A DNA stretch of 64,000 nt from Clostridia bacterium (lineage in GTDB: Bacteria > Bacillota > Clostridia > Oscillospirales > Acutalibacteraceae), in assembly GCA_017549105.1 (NCBI GenBank), contig JAFYVN010000011.1, positions 285,752-349,751 of the forward strand. The letters are read 5' to 3'. This document shows positions 42,929-50,927 of this stretch, piece after piece (position 1 is the first letter of the stretch; each line of letters opens with the position of its first letter). Made by a program: the position numbers and the translations under genes. The notes under the pieces are model-generated. The model saw only the letters and a list, made by a program, of their open reading frames with translations, ran no database searches and was not told the DNA's origin.

Positions 42929-43110
42929 TGGCGGCTTCAAACATATGCGATAACTGCGCACATTACGATTATAACGAAGAATACGAATGCTACGAATGCC
43001 TTGTAAATCTTGATGAGGATGAGCTTTACAGGTTTATGCAGGGCGGTCAGTCCGAATGTCCTTATTTCAACCCGTATGACGAATATAAAGTAGTCAGAAA
43101 ACAAAACTGA
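42928..43110 (+). CDS. DUF6472 family cysteine-rich small protein
   Basis: A 60-residue acidic protein with five cysteines (CDNCAHY, YECYECLVN, SECPYF), suggesting a small metal-binding or redox-structured domain. The pattern and the C-terminal DEYKVVRKQN match a small family (DUF6472) known from Clostridia, of unknown function. It overlaps folK by one base and is followed by the foldase-like gene. Confidence 0.72.
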   Translation: MAASNICDNCAHYDYNEEYECYECLVNLDEDELYRFMQGGQSECPYFNPYDEYKVVRKQN

Positions 43111-43120
43111 GGTGATTTTA

Positions 43121-44764
43121 ATGAGTAACAAAAAGCAGCCGTCCAATAAGCCGGCAAAAAAAGGAGAATCAGTCAGCGCTCAACCTGAAAAGAAATCCGC
43201 CAAAGGAATTATTATAGCTGTTGCGGCTCTTGTGCTTGTTGCGGCAATAGTTCTTACCGTTGTTTTTGTTGTGAAACCCGGTTCGTCCGATAACGGCAAC
43301 ACAACAACTACGGGCAATCCTTATACTCTGCCCGGTGCAAACGGCTATACCTATGCCGACTACAAGGGCGTAAGTATGCCTCAGGAGTTTGTTGATATTC
43401 TTACTCAGGCGGATGCCGACAGAGAGGCAGCCTGCAATTCTTACGGTGTTGCGGTTGAAATCGGCGACATCAAAATTTCTCACCCCGAATTTATTTCGTA
43501 TTATTATGACCAGTTTTCACTTCAGAAAACCGAGATAGAGAGGTCGATTGAGCAGGTGGGTTCAAACCATACCGGTTACGACCCCAAAAAGCTTCCTGAT
43601 GAACAGCAGTGCCTCAATAAAGGCTACACCTGGGCAGAGGAATTCACGCAGAAAGCCATCGGTGTTATTCAGGATAACTACAGATGCTTTGAAAGAGCGC
43701 TTGAGAAAAACATTATGCTTACTGAGGATGAGATTACTTCAACCATTTATCAGTTTGATGTTCTTGAAACAGCAAGCAAATTCCAGCAGAGAAGTGCCGC
43801 AGAGCTTCTTGAAGAGCTTTACGGCAAGGGATATACCGAGGCTATGTTCAAGGCAAGAGAAATCATGCTTGCTTATAACGAAAAATATGCAGAGGTTTCA
43901 AAGCAGGAGCTTGCGGATAAATACACAGATGCAGAGCTTCAGGCTCAGCTTGATAAGGATATAAATGCTTACACGGTTATTGTGGGCAGAGTTTATCCCA
44001 TCGAAGGCGACTATGATGCCGTTGAGGTTTCAAAGGTCAGCACAGAGGCAGAGTTCATTGAATATGCAAATTCAAACTATCCCAGGGAAGGCTATTCTGC
44101 TGAAACAAGAACCCTTTGCAACTATGTTGATAAGGCCGCAATTTCAACCTCATTCGGTCCCGAGGTTGCCAACTGGATGTTCAGCGAAGAAAGAGTGGCG
44201 GGCGAAATAGCGGTTGTTGAGGGTCAGATTTTCAGATATCTTGTTTATATCGAAAAGCTTCCTTATCTGAGCGTCAGCCGAAAGATTATGTACTGCGGAT
44301 ATGACTATGAAGAAGGCATATCTGACGAAGAAAAGGCAAGACGTCTTGAAGTTCTTCAGACAAAATTTGACGAATGGAAAAACGGCGGAGCATCACAGCA
44401 GGCGTTCAGCGAAATGTGTTACGAAACAAGCGGCACCGAAGCGTTTGACACAAGAATCGGCGATTTCTATTACGTTTTTGAAAACTGGATTTTTGATGAT
44501 GCAAGAAAGCCGGGCGATGCTCAGGTTGTCGATTCCGACGCAGGCTGTGCGGCGTTCTATTTCATCGAAGAAAATGCGGAAGATTATGACTGGAAGCTCC
44601 GTATGAGCATGGATAACGGCGAAGCTGATTTCCTTGCGGAATACGAAAAAGACGTTGAAAAGAATTATGAACCCAAGCGCAACGAGTCCATTATCAAGAG
44701 AGCGGTTAAGACTGTTAATGTGACAATCACAAAGCAGATTGCCGAAGCAGAAAAAGAAAATTAA
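43121..44764 (+). CDS. exported SurA/PrsA-like foldase with a degenerate rotamase region
   Basis: A 547-residue protein with a lysine-rich N-terminus, a membrane segment (about 30-52) and a large external part. Residues about 110-270 resemble the helical SurA N-terminal chaperone domain (IGDIKISHPEFISYYYDQF is a recurrent motif in such Clostridial proteins). Residues about 385-500 resemble a parvulin-type prolyl isomerase (ISDEEKARRLEVLQTKFDEW; IGDFYYVFENWIFDDARKPG), but active-site residues cannot be confirmed. It probably helps fold secreted proteins. The ATG at 43121 follows GAGGTG; the GTG nine bases earlier is less likely. A terminator follows. Confidence 0.68.
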   Translation: MSNKKQPSNKPAKKGESVSAQPEKKSAKGIIIAVAALVLVAAIVLTVVFVVKPGSSDNGNTTTTGNPYTLPGANGYTYADYKGVSMPQEFVDILTQADADREAACNSYGVAVEIGDIKISHPEFISYYYDQFSLQKTEIERSIEQVGSNHTGYDPKKLPDEQQCLNKGYTWAEEFTQKAIGVIQDNYRCFERALEKNIMLTEDEITSTIYQFDVLETASKFQQRSAAELLEELYGKGYTEAMFKAREIMLAYNEKYAEVSKQELADKYTDAELQAQLDKDINAYTVIVGRVYPIEGDYDAVEVSKVSTEAEFIEYANSNYPREGYSAETRTLCNYVDKAAISTSFGPEVANWMFSEERVAGEIAVVEGQIFRYLVYIEKLPYLSVSRKIMYCGYDYEEGISDEEKARRLEVLQTKFDEWKNGGASQQAFSEMCYETSGTEAFDTRIGDFYYVFENWIFDDARKPGDAQVVDSDAGCAAFYFIEENAEDYDWKLRMSMDNGEADFLAEYEKDVEKNYEPKRNESIIKRAVKTVNVTITKQIAEAEKEN

Positions 44765-44778
44765 ATCAAAAAACAAAT

Positions 44779-44816
44779 GACTTGCATCGGAAATTTTCCT
44801 TTGCAGGTCTTTTTTT
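44779..44816 (+). terminator. terminator after the foldase gene, twin of 48010-48048
   Basis: GACTTGCA pairs with TGCAGGTC (one G-T pair) around a loop beginning TCGGAAA, followed by TTTTTTT. The stem and loop are nearly identical to the terminator at 48010-48048, on the far side of the LytTR-M23-lipoprotein module. Confidence 0.8.
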
Positions 44817-44890
44817 GCCTTCTGATGCAAATTTCAAATGAAAAAGCCACCGTAAATATGAACAAATTGTAAGCATTAAATTTTTTTTCT

Positions 44891-44919
44891 GTGACAAAGC
44901 TGATTTTTCGACATATATA
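44891..44919 (+). promoter_or_regulatory. promoter of the LytTR gene
   Basis: GTGACA (44891-44896) and TATATA (44914-44919) are 17 bases apart. Transcription would start near 44926, giving a leader of about 180 bases. Confidence 0.6.
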
Positions 44920-44929
44920 TACGAGGGGC

Positions 44930-45075
44930 AAAAAAAGCGACCCCGCGGCAAGCCGTTTTTCTGACCGGAGTTAACTGCACTTTTCTTCGGTGGCTTGCTA
45001 CGCTGAGTGTATTCACTTACCTCCGAATGCACATTGCCTCTCCGCCGATGCGGCTCGGTCCGCCGCATCGGTTGT
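44930..45075 (+). ncRNA. candidate structured 5' leader RNA of the LytTR gene
   Basis: In an otherwise AT-rich gap this stretch is GC-richer and full of complementary arms. GCAAGCC and GGCTTGC pair over about 45 bases. CCGGAG and CTTCGG pair inside it, AGTG-TATT-CACT is a small hairpin, and CCGATGCGGC (45045-45054) pairs perfectly with GCCGCATCGG (45062-45071) over a seven-base loop. The last hairpin ends 36 bases before the LytTR start codon and could act as an attenuator. No known riboswitch family was recognised. Confidence 0.45.
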
Positions 45076-45106
45076 TACAATTTTGTCGGAAAGAAGGAAT
45101 TTTTGT

Positions 45107-45532
45107 ATGAATGCGTCGGTAAATAAATATAGTGAAAAGAATAACACATCGGACCTTGTGAAACAGAACAACATTGATTACGCTTTATCCGAAAACGGTA
45201 ACTGGATTATTATTGAAGCAAACAGCAAAGATATTTACAAGATTTTTCCTTGTGAAATTCTTTACATAGCGACGGAAGGAAGAAAATCGGTTTTGTATCT
45301 AACCGACAAAGAAATCGAAACCAACCGTCATCTTGACTATTGGAAAAATATTCTTGACCCAAAAATCTTTGTTCAGCCTCACGGCAGTTATATCGTTAAT
45401 TTAAATTATGTTGTTGAAATCACAAAAGAATGGGTGATGGTTAAAAGTGACGGCAAAAAATATTTGGTATATACATCAACACGCAAGATAAAAGAATTCA
45501 GAAAAGCGTTTCTGGAATACTACCAACGATAA
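45107..45532 (+). CDS. LytTR-type DNA-binding regulator without receiver domain
   Basis: A 141-residue protein whose residues about 30-140 form a LytTR domain: IYKIFPCEILYIATEGRKSVLYL, the central FVQPHGSYIVNLNYVVEI and the final strand EFRKAFLEYYQR. LytTR proteins bind pairs of short direct repeats to control secreted or cell-surface genes. Here there is no phosphoreceiver domain, so the input signal is unknown. The ATG at 45107 follows AGAAGGA; a longer GTG-started frame runs back through the structured leader and is unlikely. AT-rich codon use differs from the core genes. It probably controls the adjacent M23 gene. Confidence 0.82.
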   Translation: MNASVNKYSEKNNTSDLVKQNNIDYALSENGNWIIIEANSKDIYKIFPCEILYIATEGRKSVLYLTDKEIETNRHLDYWKNILDPKIFVQPHGSYIVNLNYVVEITKEWVMVKSDGKKYLVYTSTRKIKEFRKAFLEYYQR

Positions 45533-45560
45533 TCCAGGGATAAAAGATAGCATTTTTTTC

Positions 45561-45617
45561 GTAAAACGCTACACTTTTGCAAAACGCCTTGACAGAATTC
45601 TCGTCGAGAATTATAGT
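45561..45617 (+). promoter_or_regulatory. promoter of the M23 gene with a spacer palindrome and upstream direct repeats
   Basis: TTGACA (45589-45594) and TATAGT (45612-45617) are 17 bases apart. The spacer holds a perfect palindrome AATTCTCG-T-CGAGAATT (45596-45612). Upstream, AAAACGC occurs twice 18 bases apart (45563 and 45581), the second copy just before the -35 box, as an activator site would be. LytTR sites usually repeat every 21-22 bases, so the match is not exact. Confidence 0.6.
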
Positions 45618-45724
45618 CGAGATAAACGGATAGCTCGTTATAAATTTCTCTGCAAAAGAAAGAAGGAGATTTCGATGTGCTGATTGTAATTTCAGGAAAT
45701 TATTACAAAAAGGAGGTTAAAATT

Positions 45725-47173
45725 TTGAAATCAAAAACAATTCGGTTTATTTCATTGATACTGTGCTGTTCAATTTTGTTCGGCAGTGTTACTATTGTCT
45801 ATGGTGCTCAAAGTATTGACAGTTCTCAAAATATATCATATACTGAATATAGTCAATGTGAAGAGTTGTCGGAACACGAAATAAACTATGTCAGTTCGGC
45901 ATATTCTGCTCAAGGAACAAAAAAACAGAATTCAAACTCATCGGCAATTATTGCTACACCGTTTTTTATTGCGCTTGTTCGTTCGACACCGGGTTTTTTC
46001 GGTAAAGTAAAAGCAGTTTTATTTATCGGAACAAAAGTTAAAATAAAAGAAACTTCGGAAAACTTTTGTAAGGTAGAGTCAAAAAACGGCACGCAAGGTT
46101 ACGTGTTTAAAGGATGGTTATACCAAAAGGGTGATAAAGGCGATAATACGTTGAGGTTTAACAGAACATACGAACAAGTTTATTATGATGCCACAAACTT
46201 GAATTCTTCAACAGGTAAGCCGAGAACTCAGGTGCAGCCGGATTTTACCGGAGAGGTAACTTACTATACAGATAATCCGGACATTATTTCTGTTGACTCT
46301 TTAACCGGACTTATTACCGGCAAAAAAGCCGGAACAGCAAATCTGATTGCCAAATCCGGAATAAAAGAAATATCAATTCCAGTTTACTGTATCTACAGAT
46401 GGAAAAAAGAGTGGACGGGAACGGCTAATAAAACCACGACTGTTTATTCGGGTCCATCAGACTCGACAACTGCTCTTGCCAACATTTCTTCAGGCAAAAA
46501 GTTTTATGTGAGTGGCGATGATGGCAGTTCTGCGGGATGGGCATACGGTTATTCAACTGTCGGAGAAAGCAAAAAATGGGGATTTGTTAAGATTAATGAC
46601 ATATCCACCAAAGGAACGGTTTCGCAGTATAACAACTTGGGATGGACTTATCCGATAAAGGACACAAAATTTAAAAACATTTCATCTGTTTACGGATGGA
46701 GAAATGGTTATAGGCATTTAGGTTTCGATATTAATAAAGGTAGTTATTCTACAATTTTAGGAGAAAAGCTTGTTGCACCATCTGCCGGTAAAGTGGTTTT
46801 TGTAAATAAAAGGTATGATTATGCTACAAAAGAACCGAATTATGGTTATTGTATAATCATAGCAACAAACTCGATAGACTTTATAAGCGAGAATAATTTA
46901 TATGTTGTGTATATGCATCTTAACGAACCGCCTTCATTAAAATTAGGCGATACTGTGTCTCCCGGAAAAGAGATTGGGAAAATAGGCACAACAGGAAATT
47001 CTACCGGTCCACATTTGCATTTAGAAATTAACAATAAAGGTACAAATTTCGCAGGTTCTTATAATTCTGACAGTTTTGACAAAACAATAAACCCTATGTT
47101 CTTTTTCCTAAATTCCGGTTTATCGGATGGATATGACACGAGTAATGAATATTGGTATAACGATAACAAATAA
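45725..47173 (+). CDS. secreted M23 family peptidase with SH3-like and Ig-like domains
   Basis: A 482-residue exported protein, probably a peptidoglycan endopeptidase. The TTG start eight bases after AGGAGG gives a clean signal peptide (FISLILCCSILFGSVTIVYG). SH3-like segment at about 100-135, BIG2-like Ig domain at about 150-220 (DFTGEVTYYTDNPDIISVD; TGKKAGTANL), a second SH3-like segment at about 230-295, and the M23 domain at about 325-460. Zinc ligands: RHLGFD (H and D) and HLHLE, plus YMHL. Zinc enzymes of this type cut peptide cross-links. AT-rich. Followed 15 bases later by the lipoprotein. Confidence 0.85.
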   Translation: MKSKTIRFISLILCCSILFGSVTIVYGAQSIDSSQNISYTEYSQCEELSEHEINYVSSAYSAQGTKKQNSNSSAIIATPFFIALVRSTPGFFGKVKAVLFIGTKVKIKETSENFCKVESKNGTQGYVFKGWLYQKGDKGDNTLRFNRTYEQVYYDATNLNSSTGKPRTQVQPDFTGEVTYYTDNPDIISVDSLTGLITGKKAGTANLIAKSGIKEISIPVYCIYRWKKEWTGTANKTTTVYSGPSDSTTALANISSGKKFYVSGDDGSSAGWAYGYSTVGESKKWGFVKINDISTKGTVSQYNNLGWTYPIKDTKFKNISSVYGWRNGYRHLGFDINKGSYSTILGEKLVAPSAGKVVFVNKRYDYATKEPNYGYCIIIATNSIDFISENNLYVVYMHLNEPPSLKLGDTVSPGKEIGKIGTTGNSTGPHLHLEINNKGTNFAGSYNSDSFDKTINPMFFFLNSGLSDGYDTSNEYWYNDNK

Positions 47174-47188
47174 AAGAAAGGTGATATT

Positions 47189-48004
47189 ATGAAAAAATTA
47201 ATCTCATTAGCTTTGATTATTGTTTTATTTATCTCAATTGCAGCGTGCAATCGGAATGGCAACGGCGAAACAACAACTTTGCCCGAACACATCACAGATA
47301 CGGTGTCAGGTACGGAAAATTTTTTTGTGTCAGAGGATAACCGTAATGAAGACGCTTCGCCTGTAACAACGCAAACAGAACAGAAACTCGATCAAGGCGG
47401 AGCAGATATTTTACCTGGAAAATACAGAAACAATTATTATCAAATTCCGGTATTCTTCGCTGAAATTGTTGATCGTAATGTTTTTGATGCTTGGGAGAAG
47501 GAATACTACCTGAATAATTATCCTGATAATACAAATGTAATGGTAATGGTAGATTTTATAAAAGAATTTAATATTTCAAAAGAAAATTTTGAAAAAGCTA
47601 ATCTTAAGTATGCTAAATTTATAGATGAACTTTATTCGCATATTTGTCTTGATCCTCAGGACTATGCAGACCAGGAAATGCAGGAAATATACAATGCAGA
47701 TATCATTTATACTTTTGACAACGAGCTAATAAACGAATATTATCTCGGAATAGACTATCCCTTCCTTAATGAATATCAATATGTGGAAGCACTTGAAGCC
47801 GGAACATATAAAACACGGACAACTCAGTTTATAACGGTTGACCAAATGGAAGCGGAGATAATTGCAAAATACGGCGAAGCAGAGATTGTGACGGAAGCGG
47901 AAACGACAGCTGAAACGGAAAGCTCCGAAGCACCCGAAATTACGGGTTTGCCCGAAGAAACAGCTCAGTCACCCTCTGAAACACAGAACAACATAACTGC
48001 ATAA
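47189..48004 (+). CDS. lipoprotein of unknown function
   Basis: A 271-residue exported lipoprotein. Residues 1-19 are a signal peptide ending SIAAC, a good lipobox. Then come a threonine- and acid-rich spacer (about 20-75), a globular part rich in Asp, Glu and Tyr (about 80-215), and a threonine/glutamate-rich tail. No family is recognised. The signal AGAAAGGTGATATT precedes the ATG. Placed directly after the M23 gene, it may be an inhibitor, anchor or partner of that peptidase. This is inference from position only. Confidence 0.72.
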   Translation: MKKLISLALIIVLFISIAACNRNGNGETTTLPEHITDTVSGTENFFVSEDNRNEDASPVTTQTEQKLDQGGADILPGKYRNNYYQIPVFFAEIVDRNVFDAWEKEYYLNNYPDNTNVMVMVDFIKEFNISKENFEKANLKYAKFIDELYSHICLDPQDYADQEMQEIYNADIIYTFDNELINEYYLGIDYPFLNEYQYVEALEAGTYKTRTTQFITVDQMEAEIIAKYGEAEIVTEAETTAETESSEAPEITGLPEETAQSPSETQNNITA

Positions 48005-48009
48005 AAACC

Positions 48010-48048
48010 AAGGACTTGCATCGGAAATTCCTTTGCAAGTCCTTTTTA
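48010..48048. terminator. terminator after the lipoprotein gene, twin of 44779-44816
   Basis: AAGGACTTGCA (48010-48020) pairs perfectly with TGCAAGTCCTT (48034-48044) around a TCGGAAATTCCTT loop, followed by a T-run. It ends one base before the convergent aroK stop and can serve both genes. Confidence 0.85.
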
Positions 48049-48540
48049 TTATATCTGTTTCATTATTTCGTCAACGCATTGTTCGGGGGTGAGGTGTGTG
48101 CAGTCAACGGTGATGTCCGCATATTTTTCGTAAAGCGGAGCGCGTTCTGCATAAAGCTCGGCAATGGTCGTGCCGTCTTTCATTGCGATTCCGCGTGTGT
48201 GGATGTTGTTGATGCGCTTTTCAAGCTCCTTCGGGTCAACTTTAAGGTAAACGGTAGTTCCGTTTGCTTTAAGGCTTTCCATAGCCTCCTCGCCGTAAAC
48301 GGCGCTTCCGCCCGTTGCGATAACGCAGTTGTAGAATTCGCATCTGCGGATAACATCGTTTTCAATCTGCAGAAATTCGCTTATTCCGTGCTTCTTTATG
48401 ATTTCACAAAGAGCGCAGGAATATTTCTTCTGAATTGAGAGGTCGGTGTCAGCAAAATCCATAAGCATAGATTTCGCAAGCAGAACACCGATTGTGCTTT
48501 TACCCGCACCGGGCATACCTATAAGAACAATGTTTCTCAT
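48049..48540 (-). CDS. aroK: shikimate kinase
   Basis: Phosphorylates shikimate in the aromatic amino acid pathway. A 163-residue P-loop kinase with LIGMPGAGKSTIG (Walker A), the substrate aspartate in FADTDLSI, the conserved glutamate and arginine in FLQIENDVIRR, and VIATGGSAV. It stands alone, outside any aro cluster. Confidence 0.9.
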   Translation of the reverse strand: MRNIVLIGMPGAGKSTIGVLLAKSMLMDFADTDLSIQKKYSCALCEIIKKHGISEFLQIENDVIRRCEFYNCVIATGGSAVYGEEAMESLKANGTTVYLKVDPKELEKRINNIHTRGIAMKDGTTIAELYAERAPLYEKYADITVDCTHLTPEQCVDEIMKQI

Positions 48541-48555
48541 TTTTATAAATTCCTT

Positions 48556-48733
48556 TTTGAATGAATAATTAAAAATGAATAATGAATAATTTCGGAAGGA
48601 CTTCGTCCTTACCTGATTTTATGTTGCTCCGCAAAAACTGAAATCACTCCTCAGTCACTTCGGTGACAAACCCTCAGAAACACAGTCGCCCACCCTTCAC
48701 TTTGCACTTTGCACTCTGAACTTTGTACTTATT
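48556..48733. repeat. composite repeat region between aroK and argS
   Basis: Contains a 29-base stretch (48567-48595) identical to one in the MITE-like element at 25396-25496, then GGAAGGACTTCGTCCTT and AGTCACTTCGGTGACA hairpins. At the right end (48687-48725) is a segment that matches 58401-58432 in reverse orientation. No open frame. Confidence 0.65.
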
Positions 48734-50479
48734 TTACATACTCTCGGGAACGGTGATGCTGAACATTGTGAGAATGTTGCGAAGAACATTCTTTACGCAG
48801 AGGCAAAGGCTGAGTCTTGCCTGCATAAGAGCTTCATCATCGCAGTTAACACGGCAAGCGTTGTAGAACTTGTGGAAGAGTGTTGCAAGGTCAACGGCAT
48901 AGCGTGTAATCTTTGCGGGGTCGTAGTTCTTTGCGGAAATTACGATTTCATCGGTGAGAGATGCAAGGTGTCTGATAAGCTCCTTCTCTTCGGGAGCGGA
49001 AAGAAGAACAAGTTCGGGAATTGTGCATTCTCTTGACTGCTTGCCCTCGCTTTCGAGCTTCTTGAGGATACTGCAGATTCTTGCGTGTGCATACTGGCAG
49101 TAGTAAACGGGGTTCTGTGAGCTTTGTTCAACGGCAAGGTCAAGGTCGAATTCCATCTGTGAGCCGGGTTCTCTCATATTGAAGAGGAAACGGACTGCAT
49201 CGATGGGGATTTCTTCAAGAAGGTCAACAAGAGTGATTGCCTTGCCCGAACGCTTGCTCATACGTACAACTTCGCCGTTGCTGGTAAGACGTACAAGCTG
49301 CATAAGGATGATATCAAGATCGTCGCCGTTGCAGCCGATTGCATCGAGTGCGCCCTTCATTCTTGCAACGTGACCGTGATGGTCAGCGCCCCAGATGTTG
49401 ATTGCTCTGTCGAAACCTCTTATCTGAAGCTTGTTGCGGTGATAAGCGATATCAGCGGCAAAATATGTGGGATTGCCGTTTGTTCTGATAAGAACTTCGT
49501 CTTTGAGTTCCAGTTTTTCGATTTCTTCGGGAGTTTTGCCCTCTTTTTCGAGTCTTGCGCCGAGAACTTCTTTGTTCTTATACCAGAGAGCACCGTCCTT
49601 TTCATATGTAAGACCTTTGCTCTTCATAATTTCGAGAGTTTCTGCAAGCTCGCCGCCGTTGTGAAGAGTGCTTTCAAGGAACCAGGTATCGTACTCAATG
49701 CGGTATTTGGTAAGGTTATCCTTCATTGCCGCAATGTTTTTGGGCAGAGCGTAGTCGATAAGAGCCTTTCTGCGCTCAGCCTCGGTTGCATCGATATATT
49801 TATCACCGTGGATTTCAGCAAATTCCTTTGCTCTGGTGATGATGTCTTCACCGTGGTAGCTGTCTTCGGGAAGCTCAACGGCATCTGCGCCCTTGTAGAG
49901 CTGCTGATATCTGATGTCGAGCGAAAGACCGAATTTTTCAATCTGATTGCCCGCATCGTTAACATAAAATTCACGGCTTACATCGTAGCCTGCAAAGTCC
50001 ATAACGGATGCAAGGCAGTCACCGAGTGCGCCGCCTCTTGCGTTACCCATATGCATAGGACCTGTGGGGTTTGCGGAAACGAATTCAATGTTGATTTTTT
50101 TGCCCATGCCGTAGTCTGAACGGCCGTAGTTTTCGCCCTTTTCAAGTATATCCTGAATGATGCAGGCGTTGAAGCTCTCTTTGAGATAGAAATTCATAAA
50201 GCCGGGGCCTGCAATTTCGCATCTGTCAAAGAAAGTGTCGGAAAGGTCAAGGCGCTCTGCGATTGATTCCGCAATCTTGCGGGGTGCGCTTTTAAGGCAT
50301 CTTGCCCAAGCCATTGCGCAGTTTGACGAATAGTCGCCGTTATCTTTGTTTGCAGGCACTTCGATGATAAAATCGGTGAGAGGAGCTTCGGGGAAAACTC
50401 CGTCTGCAACAGCTCTGCCTGCAGCTTCCATAATCGCTGTGCGAAGCTCTTTTACTGTCTGCTTTACCAAAACTGACAT
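48734..50479 (-). CDS. argS: arginyl-tRNA synthetase
   Basis: Class I synthetase charging tRNA-Arg, 581 residues. The N-terminal Add-1 domain is followed by the HIGH-type motif in PTGPMHMGNARGGALGD, IWGADHHGHVARM, the KMSKS-type loop VVRMSKRSGKAITL, and the anticodon-binding domain ending in the family's hydrophobic C-terminus. It follows the DUF1934 gene, the same order as ywiB-argS in Bacillus. Confidence 0.94.
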   Translation of the reverse strand: MSVLVKQTVKELRTAIMEAAGRAVADGVFPEAPLTDFIIEVPANKDNGDYSSNCAMAWARCLKSAPRKIAESIAERLDLSDTFFDRCEIAGPGFMNFYLKESFNACIIQDILEKGENYGRSDYGMGKKINIEFVSANPTGPMHMGNARGGALGDCLASVMDFAGYDVSREFYVNDAGNQIEKFGLSLDIRYQQLYKGADAVELPEDSYHGEDIITRAKEFAEIHGDKYIDATEAERRKALIDYALPKNIAAMKDNLTKYRIEYDTWFLESTLHNGGELAETLEIMKSKGLTYEKDGALWYKNKEVLGARLEKEGKTPEEIEKLELKDEVLIRTNGNPTYFAADIAYHRNKLQIRGFDRAINIWGADHHGHVARMKGALDAIGCNGDDLDIILMQLVRLTSNGEVVRMSKRSGKAITLVDLLEEIPIDAVRFLFNMREPGSQMEFDLDLAVEQSSQNPVYYCQYAHARICSILKKLESEGKQSRECTIPELVLLSAPEEKELIRHLASLTDEIVISAKNYDPAKITRYAVDLATLFHKFYNACRVNCDDEALMQARLSLCLCVKNVLRNILTMFSITVPESM

Positions 50480-50505
50480 TTTTTATTCCTCCTGTATGGT
50501 TTCTT

Positions 50506-50925
50506 TCACTCTGTTTTCGGGGCAACGGTGATGAGAAGCTCATTTTCCGATGCCGGAACGTTGTTGAAATCGATTGTATAAGCAAATCGGAGTGTGCCGC
50601 CCGATTCGCCGATATTGTTTTCGATGAATTTGCAGTAAATGCCCATCAGCATTTCGCCGTATGGGGTTGTGTAATAACAGCTGTGGCGTCGGTCAAGTTC
50701 GATAATCATCTCGGTGTTATATCTGCCTGAGCGCACCATACTGATTTTTTTGCTGTCGGCAGTGAGCGTTGTGACGCAGTCGAGAAGTTCTTCGTCTGTT
50801 TCTTTGTAGACGATTCTGCATCCGCTGTCGGTCAGCTCAAATTCGCCCGCTGTGGTCAGCTCGCTTGTGTATTCTTCGCCATCCTGAAGATGACGGTCGG
50901 TTATTTTTATGATTGCGTTTTTCAT
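50506..50925 (-). CDS. DUF1934 (YwiB-like) beta-barrel protein
   Basis: A 139-residue protein with a beta-rich, calycin-like pattern: it starts AIIKITDRHLQDGE and contains ITMVRSGRYNTEM-type strands and LRFAYTIDFNN near the end, typical of DUF1934/YwiB. Function unknown. It lies between ddl and argS with two-base and 26-base gaps, and the ywiB-argS neighbourhood supports the assignment. Confidence 0.78.
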   Translation of the reverse strand: MKNAIIKITDRHLQDGEEYTSELTTAGEFELTDSGCRIVYKETDEELLDCVTTLTADSKKISMVRSGRYNTEMIIELDRRHSCYYTTPYGEMLMGIYCKFIENNIGESGGTLRFAYTIDFNNVPASENELLITVAPKTE

Positions 50926-50927
50926 AT

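Larger units (their letters stand above)
44765..45106. other. 342-base gap: terminator, promoter and structured leader
   Basis: No gene is seen. The gap contains the foldase terminator (44779-44816), an AT-rich stretch, a promoter (44891-44919) and a GC-richer structured leader up to the LytTR gene (see those entries). Confidence 0.7.

Noticed and set aside
45677-45724. Upstream GTG start for the M23 peptidase
   Set aside because: It would add 16 residues before the signal peptide and has no ribosome site, whereas AGGAGG lies eight bases before the TTG at 45725.
49370-50119. 249-codon plus-strand frame opposite argS
   Set aside because: Shadow of argS codons; no ribosome site or recognisable domain.
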